Positions 15,410 to 19,744 of a stretch of DNA of 19,744 nt are shown piece by piece. Numbering within the stretch: position 1 is the first letter of the stretch; each line of letters opens with the position of its first letter. The stretch is from JAKAXG01 sp035702985 (GTDB lineage: Bacteria > Actinomycetota > Acidimicrobiia > Acidimicrobiales > Palsa-688). Position numbers and translations under genes: made by a program. Where the stretch lies: positions 1-19,744 of the forward strand of contig DASSZD010000009.1 of the NCBI GenBank assembly GCA_035702985.1, given 5' to 3'. The notes under the pieces were generated by a model. The model was not told the origin of the DNA, did no database searches, and saw only the letters and a list, made by a program, of their open reading frames with translations.

Positions 15410-16182
15410 GACAGGAAGCCCGTGAGCGGCGAGGAGGCGTCGGCCACGGACCCGGCGGCCGGCAGCCCGGCGAGGTAGCCGGTCCGGCCGGCCTCCACGG
15501 CCAGGCGGAACGCCCCGGCCATGGCCTCGGGGTCGGCCGCCGTGCCGATGGCGGTGTTGACCAGGACGGCGTCGGCCCCCAGCTCCATGGCCTCGGCGGC
15601 GTGGCTGGGCGCCCCGATACCGGCGTCGACCACCACCGGCACCAGGGCCTGCTCGACGATGATCTCGAGTGCGCCCCGGGTGCGCAGACCCTGGTTGGAC
15701 CCGATCCACGACCCGAGCGGCATGACGGTGGCGCACCCGGCCTCCTCCAGGCGCTTGCACAGCACCGGGTCGGCCGGGCAGTAGGGCAGCACCGTGAACC
15801 CCTCCTGGCACAGCTGCTCGGCGGCGGCCAGGGTCTCCACCGGGTCGGGCAGCAGGTAGCGCGGGTCGGGGGTGATCTCCAGCTTGATCCAGTCCGGCAG
15901 CCCGGCCGCCCGGGCCAGCCGGGCCAGGCGCACCGCCTCGGCCGCGTCCATGGCCCCCGAGGTGTTGGTGAGGAGCAGCACCGGGTCCGGGATGGCGTCG
16001 AGTATGTCGTCGGTGCCCGACGGATCGATGCGCCGCAGCGCCACCGTGACCATCTCGGTGCCGCTGGCGGCGATGGCCCGGCGCAGGTGGTCGTTGGACG
16101 GGAACTTGCCGGTCCCCAGGAACAGCCGGGACCCGAACGACCGCCCGGCTATGACCAATTGTTCGGATTTTGCCGCCTGCAT
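15406..16182 (-). CDS. thiG: thiazole synthase ThiG
   Basis: ThiG condenses deoxyxylulose 5-phosphate, dehydroglycine and sulfur from ThiS thiocarboxylate to form the thiazole phosphate. The 258-residue TIM-barrel protein opens with LVIAGRSFGSRLFLGTGKF and has the Schiff-base lysine at about residue 100 in WIKLEITPDPRYLLPD. VLPYCPADPVLCKRLEEAG, VMPLGSWIGSNQGL, VVVDAGIGAPSHAAEAMELG and DAVLVNTAIGTA follow in family order. The ATG at 16182 is chosen because GAGGGAG ends 7 nt upstream. A GTG two codons earlier would sit almost on that site. Expression should be governed by the TPP riboswitch just upstream. No thiS, thiF or thiO is next to it. Confidence 0.96.
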   Translation of the reverse strand: MQAAKSEQLVIAGRSFGSRLFLGTGKFPSNDHLRRAIAASGTEMVTVALRRIDPSGTDDILDAIPDPVLLLTNTSGAMDAAEAVRLARLARAAGLPDWIKLEITPDPRYLLPDPVETLAAAEQLCQEGFTVLPYCPADPVLCKRLEEAGCATVMPLGSWIGSNQGLRTRGALEIIVEQALVPVVVDAGIGAPSHAAEAMELGADAVLVNTAIGTAADPEAMAGAFRLAVEAGRTGYLAGLPAAGSVADASSPLTGFLS

Positions 16183-16186
16183 GCGC

Positions 16187-16272
16187 ACGCTCCCTCGCCC
16201 GCATTACCGGGCCGGTCAGTCGAGGGTCGCCGGTTCGGGGCCGGCCTCTCAGCTCGTCGAGCTCCCCTGCGT
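16187..16272 (-). promoter_or_regulatory. TPP riboswitch (THI element) upstream of thiG
   Basis: Read on the minus strand from 16272 to 16187, the leader shows the conserved TPP aptamer blocks in order and spacing. P1 is ACGC pairing with GCGU at the two ends. AGGGG is followed by a hairpin leading into GCUGAGAG (the CUGAGA pyrimidine-sensing bulge). An extra GC stem (GGCCGG/CCGGC) follows, then GACCCU pairing back to AGGG. ACUGACCGG comes next, and then CGGUAAUGCGGGCGAGGGA, matching the conserved pyrophosphate-sensing arm ending in AGGGA. The ribosome binding site GAGGGAG (16190-16196) is part of the aptamer's own 3' strand, and P1 closes just before the ATG. TPP binding should therefore hide the site and block translation of thiG directly. 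Confidence 0.93.
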
Positions 16273-16288
16273 CTCTGGTACCGATCGA

Positions 16289-16294
16289 AGCCTA
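16289..16294 (-). promoter_or_regulatory. possible -10 element for the thiG operon
   Basis: On the minus strand TAGGCT (16294 to 16289) fits TANNNT and would place the transcript start about 10 bases before the 5' end of the TPP aptamer. No clear -35 box is present. Confidence 0.35.
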
Positions 16295-16318
16295 TCCCGG
16301 ACCAGGCCGGAGACGGCC

Positions 16319-16324
16319 TAGATT
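16319..16324 (+). promoter_or_regulatory. possible -10 element for the lpdA operon
   Basis: TAGATT fits TANNNT and lies about 15 bases before the strong Shine-Dalgarno sequence of lpdA, giving a short leader. It is back to back with the proposed thiG -10 element about 25 bp away. No clear -35 box is present. Confidence 0.4.
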
Positions 16325-16338
16325 GGCTCCGGATCATT

Positions 16339-16345
16339 AGGAGGT
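16339..16345 (+). promoter_or_regulatory. near-perfect Shine-Dalgarno sequence for lpdA
   Basis: AGGAGGT is the strongest ribosome binding site in the window. Seven bases after it, in frame with lpdA, stands ACG at 16353. The only usual start codon upstream of the first beta strand, GTG at 16344, overlaps the site itself and so could not use it. Confidence 0.8.
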
Positions 16346-17750
16346 GGTTTCCACGGCACAGGAGTTCGATGTCGTGATAATCGGTGGCGGGCCGGCCGGC
16401 TACGCCGCCGCGTTGAGAGGTGGACTGGCCGGCCTCAACATCGCCGTCGTCGAGAAGGACAAGGTCGGCGGCACGTGCCTGCACCGGGGTTGCATCCCGG
16501 CCAAGGAGTTCCTCGAGACCGCCACGGTTTACCGCACCGTGGTGGGGGCCAAGGAGTTCGGCATCGCCGCCGATCCCCCCTCCATCGAGTTCGCCCAGTC
16601 GCAGGCCCGCAAGCAGAAGGTGGTCGACCAGCTGTGGAAGGGCCTGCAGGGCCTGATGAAGAAGCGCAAGGTGACGACCTTCGCCGGGACCGGCTCGCTG
16701 GGCCCGGACCGCGTGGTACGCGTGGACGACGGGACCGAGCTGGTCGGCAAGCACGTCATCCTGGCGTCGGGATCGGTGCCGAGGACCATCCCCGGCTTCG
16801 ACGTGGACGGCAGGATCGTCATGACCTCCGACGAGGTGCTCAGCCTGGAGCGGCTGCCCGCCTCCGCGGTGGTCATCGGCGGCGGGGCCATCGGCTGCGA
16901 GTTCGCGTCCATGCTGGCCGACCTGGGCACCCAGGTCACCGTCCTCGAGGCGCTGCCCAAGATCCTGCCGGGCTGTGACAAGGACGTGGCCGACGTGGTG
17001 CTGCGCTCGTTCAAGAAGCGGGGCATCGAGGTGCGCACCGGGGTGGCCGTCACCGGCCACACCCCGGGCGAGGACGGCCGGTCCACCACCGTCAACTTCG
17101 GCGACGGCGAGCAGGTCACCGTGGAGGCGGTCGTGGTGTCGGTCGGGCGCCGGCCCCTGTCGGACAGCCTGGGCCTGGAGGGCACCGCGGTGCAGGTGGA
17201 CCAGCGCGGCTTCGTGCAGGTGGACGAGTACATGCGCACCGGGGAGCCGGGCGTGTTCGCCGCCGGCGACCTGGTCAACACCCCGGCCCTGGCCCACGTA
17301 GGGTTCGCCGAGGCGGTGCTGATCATCGATCAGATCCTCGGGGACCGGGTGGTGCCGGTGGACTACACCAAGGTCCCCTGGTGCATCTACTGCCAGCCGG
17401 AGGTGGCCTTCGCCGGTCTCTCCGAGGAGGCCGCCCGGGAGGCCGGCTACGACGTCGTGGCCAAGAAGGACCCCTTCGGCGGTAACGGCCGGGCCCTGAT
17501 CGTCGGCGAGCCCGAGGGGCTGGTCAAGGTGATCTGCGAGAAGCAGCCCGACGGCAGCGCCGGGCGCATCCTCGGTGTCCACATGGTCGGCCCCTGGGTG
17601 ACCGAGCAGCTCGGCCAGGGCTACCTGGCGGTCAACTGGGAGGCGACACCGGGGGAGGTCGCCCAGTACATCCAGCCCCACCCCACACTGTCGGAGACGT
17701 TCGGCGAGACGGTCCTCGCCTTGACCGGAAGAGGTTTGCACGTTGGCTGA
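16344..17750 (+). CDS. lpdA: dihydrolipoyl dehydrogenase (E3)
   Basis: E3 reoxidises the dihydrolipoyl group of 2-oxo acid dehydrogenase E2 proteins and reduces NAD+. Counting from the GTG at 16344 (468 residues), the FAD site VVIIGGGPAGY is at 10-20. The redox disulfide GGTCLHRGC has Cys45 and Cys50. The NAD site VVIGGGAIGCEFASML is at about 176-191. The second FAD contact is VFAAGDLVNTPALAH. The dimer-interface catalytic pair His446/Glu451 lies in PHPTLSETFGE. The true start is doubtful: the GTG at 16344 lies inside the Shine-Dalgarno sequence, while an ACG at 16353 is ideally spaced and would give 465 residues starting at AQEFDVVIIGGG. The gene overlaps the E2 gene by 8 bp, forming an lpdA-E2-lipB operon. 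Confidence 0.97.
   Translation: MVSTAQEFDVVIIGGGPAGYAAALRGGLAGLNIAVVEKDKVGGTCLHRGCIPAKEFLETATVYRTVVGAKEFGIAADPPSIEFAQSQARKQKVVDQLWKGLQGLMKKRKVTTFAGTGSLGPDRVVRVDDGTELVGKHVILASGSVPRTIPGFDVDGRIVMTSDEVLSLERLPASAVVIGGGAIGCEFASMLADLGTQVTVLEALPKILPGCDKDVADVVLRSFKKRGIEVRTGVAVTGHTPGEDGRSTTVNFGDGEQVTVEAVVVSVGRRPLSDSLGLEGTAVQVDQRGFVQVDEYMRTGEPGVFAAGDLVNTPALAHVGFAEAVLIIDQILGDRVVPVDYTKVPWCIYCQPEVAFAGLSEEAAREAGYDVVAKKDPFGGNGRALIVGEPEGLVKVICEKQPDGSAGRILGVHMVGPWVTEQLGQGYLAVNWEATPGEVAQYIQPHPTLSETFGETVLALTGRGLHVG
17727..17734 (+). promoter_or_regulatory. ribosome binding site for a TTG-started E2 gene
   Basis: GGAAGAGG inside the 3' end of lpdA is 8 nt upstream of the TTG at 17743. This supports that start, which gives the standard lipoyl-domain N-terminus AEITMPQLGETVTEG. 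Confidence 0.65.
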
Positions 17751-19197
17751 GATCACCATGCCCCAGCTGGGGGAGACGGTCACCGAGGGGACCATCACCC
17801 GCTGGGCCAAGCAGGTCGGCGACCAGATCGCCGAGGACGAGGTCCTGTTCGAGGTGTCCACCGACAAGGTGGACTCCGAGGTGCCCTCACCGGTGGCTGG
17901 TGTGGTGTCGGAGATCCTGGTGCCCGAGGGCGAGACCGTCGACGTGGGCACCCGGCTGGCCGTGATCTCCGACGGCGGGGAGGCGCCGGCCGCGCCGGCC
18001 GCCGCCCAGGCCGACGAGGGGACGGCCCCCGCCCCCGAGCCGCCGGTGGCCGAGGCGGCCCCGGCTTCGGCGTCGGCGGCCCCGGCGGCCGACGTGGCGA
18101 CCCCCAACGGCAGCGCCGTGGTCGCCCCGCCCGGGACCGGCCAGCCCGCCCCCGAGCCGTCCACCCCGGCCCCGGTGCAGCAGGAGCAGCGTGAGGCCGC
18201 ATCCGGCAGCGAGGACGGCGCCCCCGGCCGGGTGCTGTCCCCGGTGGTGCGCCGGCTGATCGCCGAGCACAACCTCGATCCCAACCAGATCCCCGGGACC
18301 GGCGCCGGCGGGCGCATAACCCGCTCCGACGTGTTGTCGGTGATCGACCGGCGCAACGGCGGGGCCGCCCCGGCCGCAGCGCCGTCGGCGCCGGCCGCCA
18401 AGGGCGCCCCGGCGGCCCCGACCCCGGCCCCGGCGGCCGGCGGGGTGGCCCCGGTGCAGGCCTTCGGTCCGGCCCAGGCCGGTGAACGCGACGAGATCGT
18501 GCCTTTCACCAACATCCGCCGGCGGACCGCCGAGCACATGATCCGCTCCAAGCACACCTCGGCCCACACCATGGTGGCCGTCGAGGTCGACTACTTCGGG
18601 GTGGAGAAGGCCCGGTCGGCGGCCAAGGCGGCGTTCCGGGAGGCCGAGGGCTTCGGGTTGACCTACCTGCCGTTCATCACCCGGGCGGTGGTGGACGCCC
18701 TCGAGGACTTCCCCCACGTCAACAGCTCGGTCGGTGAGGACTCGCTGATCGTGCACCGCGACGTCAACATCGGCATCGCCGTCGACCTGGACTTCGGGGG
18801 GCTGCTGGTGCCGGTCATCCACCAGGCCGACGGGAAGCGGTTGAGGGCCCTGGCCCGCGACATCTCCGGGCTGGCGGCCAAGGCGCGTTCCAAGCGGTTG
18901 ACCATGGACGACATCTCCGACGGCACTTTCACCATCACCAACGCCGGACCGTTCGGGACGTTCATCACCGTGCCGGTCATCAACCAGCCCCAGGTGGCCA
19001 TCCTGTCCACCGACGGGGTGAAGAAGAGGCCGGTGGTGGTGGAGATGCCCGACGGGAGCGACGGAATCGCCGTCCACCCGGTCGGCAATCTGGTCATGTC
19101 GTGGGACCACCGGGCCTTCGACGGCGCCTACGCGGCGGCGTTCGTGCGGGCCATCAAGGACATCCTCGAGACCAGGGACTGGTCCGCGGAGCTGTGA
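17743..19197 (+). CDS. sucB: 2-oxo acid dehydrogenase E2 (dihydrolipoamide acyltransferase), pyruvate/2-oxoglutarate type
   Basis: This is the core acyltransferase of a pyruvate or 2-oxoglutarate dehydrogenase complex, 484 residues. It has one lipoyl domain (residues 1-76) with the lipoylated Lys42 in STDKVDSEV. A long Ala/Pro/Glu linker (about 78-160) leads to the E1/E3-binding domain LSPVVRRLIAEHNLDPNQIPG at about 165-204. A second Ala/Pro linker precedes the catalytic domain from about 248, ending with DHRAFDG (His456, Asp460). In many actinobacteria one SucB-like E2 serves both complexes. With an AceE-type E1 in the same window, a role with pyruvate is likely, but the sequence alone does not decide it. 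The TTG start overlaps lpdA by 8 bp and the stop overlaps lipB as GTGA. Confidence 0.93.
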   Translation: MAEITMPQLGETVTEGTITRWAKQVGDQIAEDEVLFEVSTDKVDSEVPSPVAGVVSEILVPEGETVDVGTRLAVISDGGEAPAAPAAAQADEGTAPAPEPPVAEAAPASASAAPAADVATPNGSAVVAPPGTGQPAPEPSTPAPVQQEQREAASGSEDGAPGRVLSPVVRRLIAEHNLDPNQIPGTGAGGRITRSDVLSVIDRRNGGAAPAAAPSAPAAKGAPAAPTPAPAAGGVAPVQAFGPAQAGERDEIVPFTNIRRRTAEHMIRSKHTSAHTMVAVEVDYFGVEKARSAAKAAFREAEGFGLTYLPFITRAVVDALEDFPHVNSSVGEDSLIVHRDVNIGIAVDLDFGGLLVPVIHQADGKRLRALARDISGLAAKARSKRLTMDDISDGTFTITNAGPFGTFITVPVINQPQVAILSTDGVKKRPVVVEMPDGSDGIAVHPVGNLVMSWDHRAFDGAYAAAFVRAIKDILETRDWSAEL

Positions 19198-19744
19198 GCA
19201 CCTGCGCCGCCACACCCGGCGCCGACCGCCGCGGCCCGCTGCGGGCCCGGTGGTTGGGCCGGGTCCGCTACACCGACGCGCTGGCCCTGCAGCGGGGGCT
19301 GTGGGGCCAGGGCCGGGACGACTGGCTGCTGCTGCTCGAGCACCGGCCGGTGTACACCATGGGGGTGCGGGCCAGGGCGGAGAACGTGCTGGTGGACCCG
19401 GCCTCGGTCGGCGCCGAACTGGTCGCCACCGACCGGGGCGGGGACGTCACCTACCACGGCCCGGGGCAGCTGGTCGGCTACCCGGTCATGTCGGTGCCCA
19501 CCGGCCCCGGATCGATGCCCTGCCACGTGCACCGCATCGAGCAGCTGGTCATCGACGTCCTGGCCGAGCTGGGTCTGCCCGGCGCCGGCCGCCTGGACGG
19601 CTACCCGGGGGTCTGGGTCGAGGCCGACGGGCCGAGGCCCCGCAAGATCTGCGCCATCGGCGTCAGGGTGTCGAAGGGCCGGTCCATGCACGGCTTCGCC
19701 CTCAACGTCGACCCGGACATGACCATGTTCGGTCACATCGTGCC
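19194..19744 (+). CDS. lipB: lipoyl(octanoyl) transferase LipB, 3' end outside window
   Basis: LipB moves the octanoyl group from acyl carrier protein to the lipoyl domains of E2 proteins, the first step of lipoate assembly. The frame opens with a GTG overlapping the E2 stop (GTGA), giving MSTCAATPG, and runs off the end of the window after about 183 residues. Family motifs are RARWLGRVRYTDALALQ, LLLLEHRPVYTMGVR, ATDRGGDVTYHGPGQLVGYP, GYPGVWVEADG, and KICAIGVRVSKGRSMHGFALNV with the catalytic Lys. The last residues are FGHIVP. In characterised LipB the catalytic Cys follows at once in a PCG motif, so the window ends just before it. Position next to E2 fits its job of modifying the neighbouring gene's product. 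Confidence 0.95.
   Translation, partial: MSTCAATPGADRRGPLRARWLGRVRYTDALALQRGLWGQGRDDWLLLLEHRPVYTMGVRARAENVLVDPASVGAELVATDRGGDVTYHGPGQLVGYPVMSVPTGPGSMPCHVHRIEQLVIDVLAELGLPGAGRLDGYPGVWVEADGPRPRKICAIGVRVSKGRSMHGFALNVDPDMTMFGHIV

Noticed and set aside
16183..16343. Search for a short thiS gene next to thiG
   Set aside because: The region is filled by the TPP aptamer and divergent promoter elements. No small frame ending in Gly-Gly is present.
16149..18572. Long minus-strand open frame across lpdA and E2
   Set aside because: It is antisense to two clearly identified genes, with no conserved motifs. It also runs over the riboswitch and thiG start.
1..19744. CRISPR arrays, insertion sequences, tRNA or rRNA genes, phage or defence modules
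   Set aside because: None was recognised. The only direct repeat of note is the in-frame 57-bp duplication inside murJ.

Overview
This is a very GC-rich, densely packed chromosomal window (roughly 70% G+C or more by eye). It points to an actinobacterium, perhaps of the class Acidimicrobiia or a relative. The evidence is a mycofactocin (mft) biosynthesis cluster, a homodimeric AceE-type pyruvate dehydrogenase E1, a WS/DGAT acyltransferase, and a strong preference for GTG and TTG start codons. The class-level placement is inference. The window has no insertion sequences, phage genes, CRISPR arrays, or tRNA or rRNA genes that I can recognise, and no gene-free stretch of 300 bases. The longest non-coding stretch is about 160 bp, between thiG and lpdA, and it holds a riboswitch.

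Layout. 1-416 (+): the C-terminal part of an alpha/beta hydrolase. 455-3764 (-): an HhH-GPD DNA-repair-like protein downstream of aceE. 3848-4315 (+): rnhA, overlapping the end of murJ tail to tail. 4299-6791 (-): murJ with a long Pro/Ala-rich N-terminal extension built partly from a 57-bp tandem repeat. 6881-9803 (+): purB and a wax ester synthase/diacylglycerol acyltransferase. 9841-16182 (-): one tightly packed directional block read as thiG, thiH, mftA, mftB, mftC, mftE, SDR, mftF, preceded by a TPP riboswitch. 16344-19744 (+): lpdA, the 2-oxo acid dehydrogenase E2, and lipB, which is cut by the window end just before its expected catalytic cysteine.

How the genes work together. AceE (E1), E2 and LpdA (E3) give the parts of a pyruvate dehydrogenase-type complex, and LipB supplies the octanoyl group that becomes lipoate on E2. 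ThiG and ThiH make the thiazole of thiamine, whose diphosphate is the cofactor of AceE. The mft genes make the redox cofactor mycofactocin from the precursor peptide MftA: MftB delivers the peptide, MftC modifies its C-terminal Val-Tyr, MftE releases the modified dipeptide, and MftF glycosylates it. The SDR between mftE and mftF is probably a mycofactocin-dependent dehydrogenase. No mftD, mftR or mftG is present.

The most interesting point is that mftA begins only 14-23 nt after thiH, in the same direction. The riboswitch-led thiazole operon may therefore run straight into the mycofactocin genes, which would put a redox cofactor pathway at least partly under thiamine diphosphate control.
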